Of a stretch of 64,000 nucleotides of DNA, positions 44,627-54,201 are shown piece by piece (within the stretch, counting starts at the first letter, position 1; the number at the start of each line of letters is the position of its first letter). The notes beneath the pieces are model-generated. The model did no database searches, was not told where the DNA came from, and saw only the letters and a list, made by a program, of their open reading frames with translations. The DNA is from Verrucomicrobiota bacterium (GTDB lineage Bacteria > Verrucomicrobiota > Verrucomicrobiia > Opitutales > UBA953). A program made the position numbers and the translations under genes. Where the stretch lies: positions 124,001 through 188,000 of the forward strand of contig BGOK01000003.1 of the NCBI GenBank assembly GCA_003569205.1, read 5' to 3'.

Positions 44627-45184
44627 ATGGCATTCACCGAAGTTTTACTCATTAAGCCCGTCGACGGCCTCGGCGCCGAAGGCGAACAGGTCCGCGTCCG
44701 CGCGGGCTATGCGCGCAATTACCTGCTTCTGCAGGGCATCGCGCTCCCCGTCAACCGCGCCAACACCAAGTACATCGAGTCCTTGAAGAAGGCCCGCGAA
44801 GCCCGCGAGTCCAAGGACCTCGAGTCCGCTACCGCGACCTCTACAAAGCTGGCCGCCCTCAAACTCGTCTTTGCCGTCAAGACCGGTGAAGGTGGCAAGA
44901 TGTTCGGCGCCATCAGCACCGCTGAAATCTCCGCCAAGCTCGCCGAACACGGCATTGAGCTGGAGCGCAAGCGCATCCACCTCGGCCAGGGTCCCGTCAA
45001 GGTTCTCGGCAAGCATCTCGCGACTATCCGTCTCCACGCCTCCGTCTCGATTGAGCAGGAGTTCGAAGTGGTCTCGGAGAATCCGATCGAGCCTGTCGCC
45101 GAAGAAGCCGAAGAAGCACCAGAACGCTTCGACCGCGACCAGAAGCCGCGCAAGCCGCGCAAGGATAAGAAGGAAACGAAGTAA
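44627..45184 (+). CDS. rplI: 50S ribosomal protein L9
   Basis: Two-domain ribosomal protein L9 (185 aa). The N-terminal domain has VLLIKPVDGLGAEGEQVRVR and AGYARNYLLLQGIALPV (signature GYARNYLxPxGxA), joined by a long helix to the C-terminal domain GEGGKMFGAISTAEISAKL. The C terminus extends about 30 residues beyond most L9 proteins with an acidic run then a basic tail (RDQKPRKPRKDKKETK). It ends the ribosomal block and is followed by a strong terminator. Confidence 0.95.
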   Translation: MAFTEVLLIKPVDGLGAEGEQVRVRAGYARNYLLLQGIALPVNRANTKYIESLKKAREARESKDLESATATSTKLAALKLVFAVKTGEGGKMFGAISTAEISAKLAEHGIELERKRIHLGQGPVKVLGKHLATIRLHASVSIEQEFEVVSENPIEPVAEEAEEAPERFDRDQKPRKPRKDKKETK

Positions 45185-45205
45185 GCCTTCGGTTCTTCTC
45201 CTTCC

Positions 45206-45235
45206 AAAAGCCCGCTCCTCGAGCGGGCTTTTTTT
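45206..45235 (+). terminator. Rho-independent terminator of rplI
   Basis: Stem GCCCGCTC/GAGCGGGC with a 3-base loop, A-run before and seven T after, 22 bases from the stop. The A-run means it may also serve the convergent minus-strand gene ending at 45245. Confidence 0.93.
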
Positions 45236-45244
45236 GGCCTAGGC

Positions 45245-46744
45245 TCAGCGTGCCTTCAGCCAGTCGGGGCTACTGATCATGAACTCCAGTTGGCCTTTGT
45301 AGAAGTTAAGCTGACCGAGCCAGCGCACGGCTTGGCCTTTCTCCGTAGCCTTGACGGATTTCAGGAGGGCCTGATTGGGGACATAAAGGGCGTAGCGTTT
45401 ATCGCCAATCATTAGGGTCGGCTTAGCCCCGCCGTTATAGACGCCTTCGAGAACAAAGACTTTTCCGACTTGCTGGGCAATCTCGTCCGGACTCAAGGCG
45501 GGAATGGTCTTGGCATTCCCGAATTTAGAGACGTCCAACTCAGTGGGATAGGCCGGGAGGCCCTCGCTGGGCGAGAGTTCAGGGCGGGTCAGTGGGGCGG
45601 CGGCTGGTTTAGCGTGAACCGTAAATTCGGCCTTAAGCGGGAAGTGGTCGCTGATGCCGGCGCCCGCGGCGTAGTTAGTCCAGCGCCAAGGAGTGGCTGG
45701 GTAAGGATGGGCATTCAGTCCAGGAAGAATCACCGCCCCGAAGCTGCCGGGAACGTAGTCCAGGCCTTGTCCATCGGCGAGTCCCTGCGAGATGATGAGG
45801 TGCATCAGCGTCCCCCATTCGCCGTGGTACTCATCGGACTTCCGGGCCATCGGTTCGACGTCATACCAGAGGTTGTAAAGGTCGGCGCTACCGTTCGCCA
45901 GTTTGGCGGGATCGCCCTGGGAGCGTAGAACGTCCTGGATGCCAGTTTTGGCCATGGCGGGGTAGCGCTGCTTTTGATTGTAGTGCGAATTCAGGTCCCC
46001 GCCGAAGACGATATTCGCGCGCGCGTTGGCCTTAAGGATTTCGTCAAGCCGGGCGCGGGCTACGCCGGCGTTTTGGATACGGGTGCTTTCGGTGGCTGGG
46101 CTACCTGCACCGCTCTTCCAGTGGTTGGCGAAGACGAACACGGATTCACCGCCCACGTCAATTTCTGCCTCCACGATAGTGCGCGCCGCCTGCACACGGT
46201 GTTGGCGAACCGCTTTGATGGGAAGGCGCGTGAGGATCGCGCAATGAATGGCTTCCTGTTTGATATCCAAGATATCGCCGAGCACGACCTTATAGCCGCT
46301 TAGGCCCTCATCTTCCAAGGCCTTGAGTAGCCAGGCTTCAACGGGAGCGCCGGTTAATTCGGCGGGCAGCTCTCCTTTCAGGAGGGCCCGATAGTTTTGT
46401 CCGCGGTGAGCCGCGACGAAGGCCTCGGGCGTGATCGTTGAAGTCGGCGTGTGGTCCGCTTCGAGTTCGCCCAAGATGAGGACTTCGGGCCCGCGACCGT
46501 CGTGACTGGCCTTGAGCACCGCGGCAATCCGGCTGAGTTTGCTGGCCAGCTTCTCGGGCGTCCAGCGCTCGGGGCTGGAGCCTGTCACCACGAAGTCATC
46601 ATAGAGCGATACTTCATCGAGGTCGAAGAGGTTCTCTACGTTGAAGGCCATGACGCTGAAGCGTTGCGCGGACGGCGTGGTCGTCTCCGCCGCCCAGACC
46701 AGCGACGTACACAGAAAGAAGGTGAGGGAGAGGAAGCGTTTCAT
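45245..46744 (-). CDS. Secreted endonuclease/exonuclease/phosphatase-family protein
   Basis: A 499-residue exported protein (signal LSLTFFLCTSLVWAAE) with the EEP fold: MAFNVENLFDLDEV, ILGELEA (metal Glu), ANHWKSGAG, FGGDLNSHY (Asp/Asn) and GISDHFPLKAEF (terminal Asp-His). These are the metal and catalytic residues of DNase I-like and sphingomyelinase-like enzymes. After about residue 390, a separate beta domain (KVFVLEGVYNGGAKPTLMIG) looks like an OB-type fold. It is an extracellular or periplasmic hydrolase of DNA, RNA or phosphoesters; substrate unknown. Confidence 0.82.
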   Translation of the reverse strand: MKRFLSLTFFLCTSLVWAAETTTPSAQRFSVMAFNVENLFDLDEVSLYDDFVVTGSSPERWTPEKLASKLSRIAAVLKASHDGRGPEVLILGELEADHTPTSTITPEAFVAAHRGQNYRALLKGELPAELTGAPVEAWLLKALEDEGLSGYKVVLGDILDIKQEAIHCAILTRLPIKAVRQHRVQAARTIVEAEIDVGGESVFVFANHWKSGAGSPATESTRIQNAGVARARLDEILKANARANIVFGGDLNSHYNQKQRYPAMAKTGIQDVLRSQGDPAKLANGSADLYNLWYDVEPMARKSDEYHGEWGTLMHLIISQGLADGQGLDYVPGSFGAVILPGLNAHPYPATPWRWTNYAAGAGISDHFPLKAEFTVHAKPAAAPLTRPELSPSEGLPAYPTELDVSKFGNAKTIPALSPDEIAQQVGKVFVLEGVYNGGAKPTLMIGDKRYALYVPNQALLKSVKATEKGQAVRWLGQLNFYKGQLEFMISSPDWLKAR

Positions 46745-46974
46745 GGATGCAGGGTGTAACCATCATTCTCGAGTGAAGGCTTTAGCCCATGGCAAAAATG
46801 TGAAGAGCAGGTGTCAGGAATGTCACGACTATTGGTCACTGCCGTCTTTTCGACACGCGTCGGTCGCGGCATCTGCCCGTCACTTATCCGCCCAGAACAT
46901 GTAACCCACGCGGAAGCTTTCCCGCTCGTGCCCGGTCACCGCCACTTCACTTTGTCACCATAATATTAGTACAT

Positions 46975-49923
46975 ATGAAAAACCTATCCTCCCCTCCATC
47001 CCGTCCGCTGATTGCTTTCACCGCGTTGCTGGCGATGGGTTCGCTCGCTCCCGCTGCCGTGATCTCTTTCGACGGGACGACCGCCTACACGCAGGACTTC
47101 CAGACGATGACGGGGACGACCATCCTCTCGACAGCGGCGGGAACGCTGACGCAGCCTGTGGTCAGTTCTACCATGACGGAGGTGTCCACGCTCGTTACTG
47201 GCTCCGCGGGGGTGCAAGGCTGGTTTATTTACGGATTTACTTGGCTCACTGCCGATAACAATAAGAAGTGGTATGGTGCGGATCCTGGTTCCAGTAGTTC
47301 GGGCGGCTTCCGGCAGCTGTATGACAGCTCCACCGGTGCTCGTGCGCTCGGCTCCGAGGGGTCTGGCACGGCCCAAGGATTTTTCGGTTTGGTACTGAAG
47401 AACACTTCCGCTTCTACGATTAACACGCTGAGTCTCTCTTACGATGCGGTCATGAACCGGAACCCAGCGACCACGGTCAATCAGTACCCACTTTCTTACT
47501 TAGTAAGTTCTACTGATGTCAGCACTTCGACGGCTTCGGGCGCCGCGGGCACTTTCGGTGCGACGATGACCGCCACGACGCTGGGTTTTAGTACTCCCTC
47601 GACGGGTACGGGCGCTCCAGGCACACAGTCCGCCACTGGAAGCCCCATGTTTACAATCGGCACGAAGGCTGGTAACCTGACGGGCTTGGGTTGGGGTGCC
47701 GGTCAGTTCTTGTATCTTGCTTGGAAAGAGACGGATGAGGCGAGTTCGGACGCCCTTGCTGGGGTGGATAACTTCTCTCTCAGTGCCCCGGTCATCCGCA
47801 ACTTGGTCTGGAATTTGGCCGGCAGTGGGGTCTGGGATGCGGCCACCGCTAACTGGGCCAATAACCTGACACCGACGGCTTACGCCGCGGGAGATGGGGT
47901 CACTTTCAATGGTACGGGTGGCACCATCACCCTTTCGGGTGCTTTGGCGCCGATTTCGGTCAATGTGAGCAATGCCTCGGGGACCTACGTGTTCAGCGGT
48001 GCCACTGCTACCGACAAAATTACTGGGGCGACGGCGTTGACGAAGGCCGGTGCGGGCATCCTGCAGCTGACCTCCGATAATGATTATTCCGGCGGTACCA
48101 CCATCAGCGGCGGAACAATCGTGGTCGATGGCGCCAGCCGACTCGGCACGGGCACGATCGCCCTCGCCGGCGGCACCCTGCAGCTCGCAGCTGGGACTTA
48201 TACCGTCGCTAACGCCCTGAGCGTGGCAGCCGCAGGTGGTTCGATTGATGCTGCCGCCGACCGCACGATTTCTGGTGCCGCTGCTCTCGCGGGAGTTCTG
48301 ACTAAACTGGGCACGGGCACTTTGACCCTCGGTGGCACGATCTCTTCTTCCGCCGGGGCCGGTTTCAACGTTGCCGCGGGCGACCTCGTCCTCGGACAAG
48401 CTTCGGGCATCGTCAAGGTCTTCGCGAACTCGACGTTAACGGGTAACCTAGTCCTCAGCGGCCCCATCCGTTTCGACGTCAACGGTAGTAGCACGGTTTC
48501 CGGTCCAGGTGCGATCAAGGTGGTCAGCTCGGGCACACTCTTTTCCAACTCGTCAGGCGACCTAGGCGGTACGATTACCTCGGAAATTATTCTTAATAAC
48601 ACGGGTGCCGCTTTCACCAAGGGCGCTTGGACGGGAACTACCTACGCGCCGTCGACATCGTTTGCGACTACCATCGGTGGCACGACTGGCGGTGCTTTGT
48701 CGGTTAATAAGATTAGCGGCAACTCGGATGTAGATATTTCCAATAACTCTTCGACGGGCGGCGGTGCGGGCTCGCTAACCCTCACGGGCGTGAGCACCTA
48801 CACCGGCAACACGACCATCAACGCGAGCACCCCGGCGGCGGCTAGCCTCGTGCTCGGCATCAACAACGCCTTGCCGACGGCCACGGGTATCATCGTCGGC
48901 ACCAAGACGGGTGTGAGGCTCCCGGTGATTGACCTGAATGGTTATAGCCAACAGGTCGCCTATCTGGCCGACGGTGCCCTGGTCGACGTTTCGAAATACC
49001 TGACGATCACCAATAACGCTGCGACCGCTTCGGTGCTCACCTTAGGCGGGGATACTTCTCCTGGCACCGGCTTCTCGGGTTACCTCTCCGACGGTGTCGG
49101 CGGCCTTTCCCTTGTGAAGACCGGCTCGAATACGCAGACGCTTTCGGGCTTTGGCGCCTTTAACGGTGGCGTGACCGTCAACGGCGGCGTGCTTAAGGTA
49201 GTCGCTGCCGCCAACACGACCAGTAGCTCCGCTTTGGGTACCGGTGGCGTTGTCATCGGCGGCACGGGCCAGCTCTTCGTCGCAACGACCATCACCAACG
49301 ACCTCATCGTGAATGCCGGCGGCCGTTTGGCTGGTAATGGTGCCACGGGCGCGGTCACCGTGAATTCGACTGGCGTGCTCGCTGCCGCCACGACTCCTGG
49401 TCTGTTGAACGCTGCTACCCTGACGACCAATGGACTCACGACGTTGAATTCCGGCTCCGTCCTCGAGTGGAAGGTTAATGATGCGGCCGGCCTCGCTGGC
49501 ATTGGTTACGATACTTTCGCTTTCGGCTTGGGTCTCGACCTTAGCAACCTCTCGGCCGCGAATAAGGCAACTATCCGCGTCGTTTCCTTTGCCAACGCGG
49601 GCGACGCCGTGTTTGGCAATTCCACGGCCTTTGCCAATGGCCAGGCCCGCACGTTCACCTTGGCGAACGTGGCGTCTATCACGATGCCTGGCGCGACGAA
49701 TAATATCACGGATCTCTTCGCCTACGACCTCACGCAGTTCCGCTTCACTGATGGTACGCAATCCGAACTCGCGAACTGGTCGCTAGCCTATGACGGTGCG
49801 GCCATTACCTTGGCCTATGCGTCGGCGATTCCTGAGCCTTCCACTTATGGCTTGGGCCTGGGCTGCTTGGCCTTGGCGTTTGTCGCCGTCCGCCGCCGCC
49901 GCCAGTCCGCCCCTAAGGCTTAA
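46975..49923 (+). CDS. Autotransporter-associated beta-strand repeat protein with PEP-CTERM anchor
   Basis: A 982-residue surface protein with a signal peptide (PLIAFTALLAMGSLAPAAV). The middle has autotransporter-associated strand repeats of the type xLTKxGxGxLxLxGxNxYxGxTxIxxGxL: ALTKAGAGILQLTSDNDYSG, VLTKLGTGTLTLGGTISSS, SLTLTGVSTYTGNTTINAST and SLVKTGSNTQTLSGFGAFNG, likely forming a right-handed beta helix. The C terminus is a PEP-CTERM sorting signal: IPEPSTYGLGLGCLALAFVAVRR split as the Pro-Glu-Pro motif, one hydrophobic helix and Arg-rich tail, for processing by an exosortase (none in the window). Ser/Thr/Gly-rich composition explains long shadow frames opposite it. Confidence 0.9.
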   Translation: MKNLSSPPSRPLIAFTALLAMGSLAPAAVISFDGTTAYTQDFQTMTGTTILSTAAGTLTQPVVSSTMTEVSTLVTGSAGVQGWFIYGFTWLTADNNKKWYGADPGSSSSGGFRQLYDSSTGARALGSEGSGTAQGFFGLVLKNTSASTINTLSLSYDAVMNRNPATTVNQYPLSYLVSSTDVSTSTASGAAGTFGATMTATTLGFSTPSTGTGAPGTQSATGSPMFTIGTKAGNLTGLGWGAGQFLYLAWKETDEASSDALAGVDNFSLSAPVIRNLVWNLAGSGVWDAATANWANNLTPTAYAAGDGVTFNGTGGTITLSGALAPISVNVSNASGTYVFSGATATDKITGATALTKAGAGILQLTSDNDYSGGTTISGGTIVVDGASRLGTGTIALAGGTLQLAAGTYTVANALSVAAAGGSIDAAADRTISGAAALAGVLTKLGTGTLTLGGTISSSAGAGFNVAAGDLVLGQASGIVKVFANSTLTGNLVLSGPIRFDVNGSSTVSGPGAIKVVSSGTLFSNSSGDLGGTITSEIILNNTGAAFTKGAWTGTTYAPSTSFATTIGGTTGGALSVNKISGNSDVDISNNSSTGGGAGSLTLTGVSTYTGNTTINASTPAAASLVLGINNALPTATGIIVGTKTGVRLPVIDLNGYSQQVAYLADGALVDVSKYLTITNNAATASVLTLGGDTSPGTGFSGYLSDGVGGLSLVKTGSNTQTLSGFGAFNGGVTVNGGVLKVVAAANTTSSSALGTGGVVIGGTGQLFVATTITNDLIVNAGGRLAGNGATGAVTVNSTGVLAAATTPGLLNAATLTTNGLTTLNSGSVLEWKVNDAAGLAGIGYDTFAFGLGLDLSNLSAANKATIRVVSFANAGDAVFGNSTAFANGQARTFTLANVASITMPGATNNITDLFAYDLTQFRFTDGTQSELANWSLAYDGAAITLAYASAIPEPSTYGLGLGCLALAFVAVRRRRQSAPKA

Positions 49924-49941
49924 AGTTCGGTCGCGTTGGTC

Positions 49942-51639
49942 TTAGTTGCCGCCGAGTCCGGAACGTCGTCCGTTCAGGAGGGCGGCCCCGATGAGCGACG
50001 CGGACAGGAAGGCCATGGACCAGACGCCCAGTGCCGCGGCCAATTGCGGGCCGTCGCCGAGGGCGGACATCAGCGCAAAGGTCGCCTTCGTGATTGGGTA
50101 GTGTTCTGCCCGTTGGGCGAGGATCAAGCTATCGCTCACTTCGAGCATCGAGAAGGCAAACGCCAGGACCGCGCCCGCGGCCAGATGGGCTGCGAGGAGG
50201 GGTAGGGTGATGCGCCGCCACGTCGACCAAAGCGATGCCCCCATCGAACGCGCCGCCATTTCCAGTGCGGGGTCACATTGTTGCAGGCCAGCACAGGCAG
50301 CTCGAGTGACGTAAGGCAGTCGGCGGATTGCATAGGCTACGCTGAGGAGCAGGAAGGGACTCCCGCCCGCGCCGACGAGGATCGCAAAGGGCTTACCTTC
50401 TTGGGACAGGGAGAGGTAGCCTAGGGCTAACACTAAACCGGGCACTGCGAGCGGCAGCATCGTCAAGGTATCGAGGAGGTGCCTGATCCGGAGATCCGAG
50501 CGGGTAATGACCCAAGCAGCGGCGGTACCGATCACTAAGGCCAGACACGTCGCCAAGCCTGCGTAAGCCAAACTGTTTTGAATGGAGGGCACGACCAAGG
50601 CACTGCCTAAGGCTTCTTGCCAATGGGCTGCCGTGAATTCGACTGGTAGGATGGATTGATGCCAGTAGCCAGAAACAGACATAAGCAAGACACCCAAGTG
50701 CGGGAGGCAGGCAACTGCCGCCACGCCCGCAAAGAAGGCTGAGCAGGCCCAGCCCGACCAGCCTTGGAGGGCTTGCGGCTCGGCGCGTTGGCTGGGACGT
50801 GGCGCTGCGCCACTCTGGCCCAGACCAAAGGCGAGTTTGGAGGCGAGAAAGACGCCGCCCGCGACGAGTAGCACGATGGTCGTGAGCGCATAGGGCAAGG
50901 GGTTGCGGTCCAGGTTTTTTATTCCATCCAAAATCTGCACGGGAGCGACCCGCGGGAAGTCGAAGACTAAGGGGACGCCGAGTTCGGTGAACGCCCAGAT
51001 GAAAACGAGCGCTCCACCAGCGAATAAGCCCGGCATGATCAAGGGTAGTGTCACGCGGAAGAACCTTCGCCCCGGCGGACAGCCAAGATTGGCGGCCGCT
51101 TGTTCCAGCGCTGGGTTCACTTGTGCGAGGGCCGCGGCAACGTTGAGGTAGAGAATGGGGTAAAGGTGCAGCGCATTCATCACGACGATGCCCAGTAGGC
51201 GATGCTCCGCCATCCAGTCGTACGGGTGTAAGGGGTCCATGCAACCTAGCGACATCAGGAGCGCATTGAGTGAGCCCTCCGTGCCGAGGATGCATTTGAT
51301 ACCGACTGCCCCGACGAACGGCGGCAGAATCATCGGGATGAGCAAGGCCAGTGAAAGGAAGCCGCGCCCAGGGAAGGTGAAGCGGTGGTTGAGGAGGGCC
51401 AGCGGCAGCGCCAGCAGGACCGCTACGAACGTACTGGCCACCCCAAGCAGCAACGCATTCGTCAGGCCTTCCCGATAAAGTGGGTCGCGGAGGACGGCGA
51501 AGAGAAAGCCGAAAGTGAAGGTGCCATCGTACGGGTCCACGAAAGCCTCCTTGAGTACGCTGGCGGCCGGGTAGATAAAGCCCACGGCCAATAGTAAGCC
51601 AATGGTCGCGCAAAGAATCCAAGCGGTGCGGCGGTGCAT
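49942..51639 (-). CDS. ABC permease, two-domain (Fe3+/FbpB-like)
   Basis: A 565-residue inner-membrane permease made of two homologous six-helix halves, as in FbpB/AfuB/SfuB iron permeases. Both halves carry an EAA coupling motif: EQAAANLGCPPGRRFFRVTL and EMAARSMGASLWSTWRRITL, each followed by PLI/PLL. A signal anchor begins the protein. It is the last gene of an importer operon, starting one base after the binding-protein stop. Fe3+ is inferred from domain layout; thiamine, putrescine or phosphonate-type permeases have the same fold. Confidence 0.85.
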   Translation of the reverse strand: MHRRTAWILCATIGLLLAVGFIYPAASVLKEAFVDPYDGTFTFGFLFAVLRDPLYREGLTNALLLGVASTFVAVLLALPLALLNHRFTFPGRGFLSLALLIPMILPPFVGAVGIKCILGTEGSLNALLMSLGCMDPLHPYDWMAEHRLLGIVVMNALHLYPILYLNVAAALAQVNPALEQAAANLGCPPGRRFFRVTLPLIMPGLFAGGALVFIWAFTELGVPLVFDFPRVAPVQILDGIKNLDRNPLPYALTTIVLLVAGGVFLASKLAFGLGQSGAAPRPSQRAEPQALQGWSGWACSAFFAGVAAVACLPHLGVLLMSVSGYWHQSILPVEFTAAHWQEALGSALVVPSIQNSLAYAGLATCLALVIGTAAAWVITRSDLRIRHLLDTLTMLPLAVPGLVLALGYLSLSQEGKPFAILVGAGGSPFLLLSVAYAIRRLPYVTRAACAGLQQCDPALEMAARSMGASLWSTWRRITLPLLAAHLAAGAVLAFAFSMLEVSDSLILAQRAEHYPITKATFALMSALGDGPQLAAALGVWSMAFLSASLIGAALLNGRRSGLGGN

Positions 51640-51640
51640 G

Positions 51641-53122
51641 TTAGCGGGCGGTCGGGTGCTGTCGTGCCTGCTCGGCGGCTCGACGATAATTTTGGCGGAA
51701 GATTTCTGCGAGTTCGGACATGCGTCGGGCGGAGACGAGTGGGTCGGTGCTGTCTAAGCCCAGGTCCCCCTTGCCGCCTTCACGGTAAGGAAAAGCGCTG
51801 ACGTCAGCCATCGTTGCTAGCGCTTCCGCGGGCAGGCCGGCGCGCACGATTTCCGTCCAGGCTTCTTTGAGTTCTTCGTGCGTATCGATGCACATCACCC
51901 GAACCGCCCGACGGATGGTCCCGAAGGCGGCCGAAGTAAGCTCGGGGCGATACTGGAGGTGATCGCCGGTGCGGTAGGGCGAGAGGGCGGCCCGCTCAGC
52001 GGGCAGCGACTCGTAGGCATCCTGACGGACCGGTGGCCGAAAGAGTTCCCGTTCGCGGGGACCATACGGGGCGCCGACTGGAGAGCTCCAGAGCGCTTGC
52101 CCTTCCGGGCTCAGCACAAATTTCACAAAGGCTTGAGCGAGCTCAGGCTCGGGGGCCCCACGGAGGACCGCAATCGGGTCGCCACTGACCGTGGTGCCCG
52201 CGGCCGGAGCCGTCCAGATCAAGCGAGTCGTGCCCGGTCGGTTAACTTGGTGGGCGAAGGCGGCCCCGTAGTAATCCACGCACATGCCGGCGGCGGCATT
52301 ACCGTCGGCTACATCGAGGGGGACCTTAGTGGAACTGTCGGAGAAGTAGCGGGCATTTGCAGAGAGACGTTGTAAGAGGCGTAAGCCATCGGTCCAGCCG
52401 AGGGCTAACCGCTGGGCTTCCGTTAACCCTTGGCGCGCCGGATCCTTCAGGCTGCGTTGCATCTCCGCTTGGATAATCAGCTCAAACGTACGGGCGACCG
52501 AGCCGCTCTTCGTCGGATCGGCCAATGCGAGTTGGCCGCGGAGTTTCGGGTGGGTCAGGTCAGCCCAGCGCGTGGGTGGGCTTAAGCCCAAGGCCTGCCA
52601 GCGACCGGGCGACCAGCAAATGCCGAAGCGGGAGAGGCAAGAAGAAGACCACGTCCGATCCTTCGCCCATAGTCGCTCACCGGTGAACATTTCTGGGATG
52701 GGTCCGCCGGGTGCGAACCACTCGGGGTGGCTTTGGAAAACTTGTAACGGGACCAAGCGGCCTTTCCTAGCCTGGCTAGCGAAGTCGGGTTCGCCCCCGC
52801 CAAAGAAAAGATCGGCGCCGATGCCGGCGAGTTTACCCTCATCGGCGGCTTTGAAGCCGGCGTCGAGCACCAGCCGGATCTCCGACGTTCCCCCGGGGCT
52901 ACGCCAGTCGATGTAGACGTCTTGCGAATGGGTTTTCCGCCAATGAAGGGAGAAGGCCTCGGCAAACTCCTTCCGGATAGTTTCGCTATGGGGCGTATAA
53001 ATCACGAGTCGCCGCGTACCGGCGGTGGGCATCTGCGTGGAGTCCTTGCGGAGTCCCAACGGCAAGGCGATGAGTAGCCCGATGCACCCCAGCGTTAGCC
53101 ACCATACCCGCAGGTTTTTCAT
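51641..53122 (-). CDS. ABC solute-binding protein (Fe3+-binding FbpA-like, extended)
   Basis: Periplasmic binding protein of 493 aa, against about 340 for typical FbpA/AfuA. A single hydrophobic N-terminal segment (LRVWWLTLGCIGLLIALPLG) acts as signal or anchor. RRLVIYTPHSETIRKEFAEA is the usual first strand; VDYYGAAFAHQ holds a double tyrosine like the iron ligands of FbpA; VSGDPIAVLRGAPEPELAQA matches the later lobe. About 130 extra C-terminal residues (from VMCIDTHEELKEAWTEIV) are of unknown role. It overlaps the ATPase gene by 4 bases. Confidence 0.8.
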   Translation of the reverse strand: MKNLRVWWLTLGCIGLLIALPLGLRKDSTQMPTAGTRRLVIYTPHSETIRKEFAEAFSLHWRKTHSQDVYIDWRSPGGTSEIRLVLDAGFKAADEGKLAGIGADLFFGGGEPDFASQARKGRLVPLQVFQSHPEWFAPGGPIPEMFTGERLWAKDRTWSSSCLSRFGICWSPGRWQALGLSPPTRWADLTHPKLRGQLALADPTKSGSVARTFELIIQAEMQRSLKDPARQGLTEAQRLALGWTDGLRLLQRLSANARYFSDSSTKVPLDVADGNAAAGMCVDYYGAAFAHQVNRPGTTRLIWTAPAAGTTVSGDPIAVLRGAPEPELAQAFVKFVLSPEGQALWSSPVGAPYGPRERELFRPPVRQDAYESLPAERAALSPYRTGDHLQYRPELTSAAFGTIRRAVRVMCIDTHEELKEAWTEIVRAGLPAEALATMADVSAFPYREGGKGDLGLDSTDPLVSARRMSELAEIFRQNYRRAAEQARQHPTAR

Positions 53123-54198
53123 ACGCTGGGTAGGACCACGATATCTTGGACCGCCGCCGCGACGGTCAAGGTTTGCCCTGTCGTCAACCCGGTGGGCGGA
53201 TTCAGGATGATGACGCTGAGCGGCCCCAGTGGGCTCGCCAAAGTGAGTTGGGCGCGGGCCCCTAGGTAGACTCGTTCGACGACTTGACCGGTGACTGAAT
53301 TAGGGGCGCCGTCCGCGGCGGGCTGCCAAGCTTCGGGGCGGACGGAGAGGGTGACTGGTGTGCCCGCAGCTGCGGTTAGCGGGGCACCTGCGCCTTGTCC
53401 CGTGAAGATGCCCGCCGCCGTGTTGACCTGGATGTGCTCGGCCCTCGCCTCGAGGAGTTCAGCCGGGATGAGATTAGTCTCGCCGATGAAACGGGCAACC
53501 GAGGTGCTCGTTGGGCGGCGATAGATTTCCTCTGGAGTGCCGACCTGGGCGACCACGCCCTTCTCCAGAATCGCCATCCGGTCCGCCATCGCCAAGGCCT
53601 CTTCTTGGTCGTGCGTCACGTAGACCGCGGTGAGGCCATTTTCTTTGACGATGCGTCGGATCTCGCGGCGCATCTCGATGCGGAGCTGCGCGTCGAGGTT
53701 GGAGAGTGGCTCGTCTAGCAGGAGGCAACGTGGGCGGACGACCAGGGCCCGAGCCAAGGCGACGCGCTGCTGTTGCCCGCCAGAGAGCTGATCGATGGCG
53801 CGATTTCCCAAACCCTCTAGTCGCACGCTCCGTAAGGCTTGTTCGACCCGCTGGGTCCGTTCCGCGGTCGGAATCTTCCGCTCGACCAAGCCGAAGGCGA
53901 TATTCTCCGCCACGGTGAGGTGCGGCCAGAGGGCATAGTTTTGGAAGACCATCGCAGTCTCGCGGAGGTGCGGCGCGAGATGCGTGACGTCGCGTTCACC
54001 GAAGAAGATCGCGCCGCTGGTGGGGAAGTCCAAGCCGGCCAAGCAGCGCAGCAGGGTAGTCTTTCCGCAGCCGGAGGGACCGAGCAGGAAGAAGAGTTCA
54101 CCTGGTTCAATCGTGAGGGTGATGCCATTCAGTACCTGGACCGCTTGCGGCTGGGACGGATAGCTTTTGCAGATGGCACGGAGGTGGAGGGGTTCCAT
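53119..54198 (-). CDS. ABC ATP-binding protein (FbpC/PotA-like)
   Basis: Cytoplasmic ATPase of the iron/putrescine/sulfate importer class. Motifs are Walker A LGPSGCGKTTLLRCLAGLDF, Q-loop VFQNYALWPHLTV, signature LSGGQQQRVALARAL, Walker B CLLLDEPLSNLD and H-loop VTHDQEEALAMAD. After residue about 240 there is a TOBE-type beta domain (TVAAGTPVTLSVRPEAW region). It is the first gene of the importer; its ATG is only three bases beyond the corrected stop of the Verru_Chthon A gene, which suggests read-through transcription from that cassette. Confidence 0.9.
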   Translation of the reverse strand: MEPLHLRAICKSYPSQPQAVQVLNGITLTIEPGELFFLLGPSGCGKTTLLRCLAGLDFPTSGAIFFGERDVTHLAPHLRETAMVFQNYALWPHLTVAENIAFGLVERKIPTAERTQRVEQALRSVRLEGLGNRAIDQLSGGQQQRVALARALVVRPRCLLLDEPLSNLDAQLRIEMRREIRRIVKENGLTAVYVTHDQEEALAMADRMAILEKGVVAQVGTPEEIYRRPTSTSVARFIGETNLIPAELLEARAEHIQVNTAAGIFTGQGAGAPLTAAAGTPVTLSVRPEAWQPAADGAPNSVTGQVVERVYLGARAQLTLASPLGPLSVIILNPPTGLTTGQTLTVAAAVQDIVVLPSV

Positions 54199-54201
54199 GA
54201 T

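Noticed and set aside
47500-48399. 299-codon minus-strand frame inside the PEP-CTERM gene
   Set aside because: Opposite the low-complexity Ser/Thr/Gly repeats, where long reverse frames arise by composition; product is Arg/Gly-rich without any family feature.
47970-49300. DNA-level tandem repeat in the surface-protein gene
   Set aside because: The repeats are of the protein fold and are diverged in DNA; no long identical units are seen.
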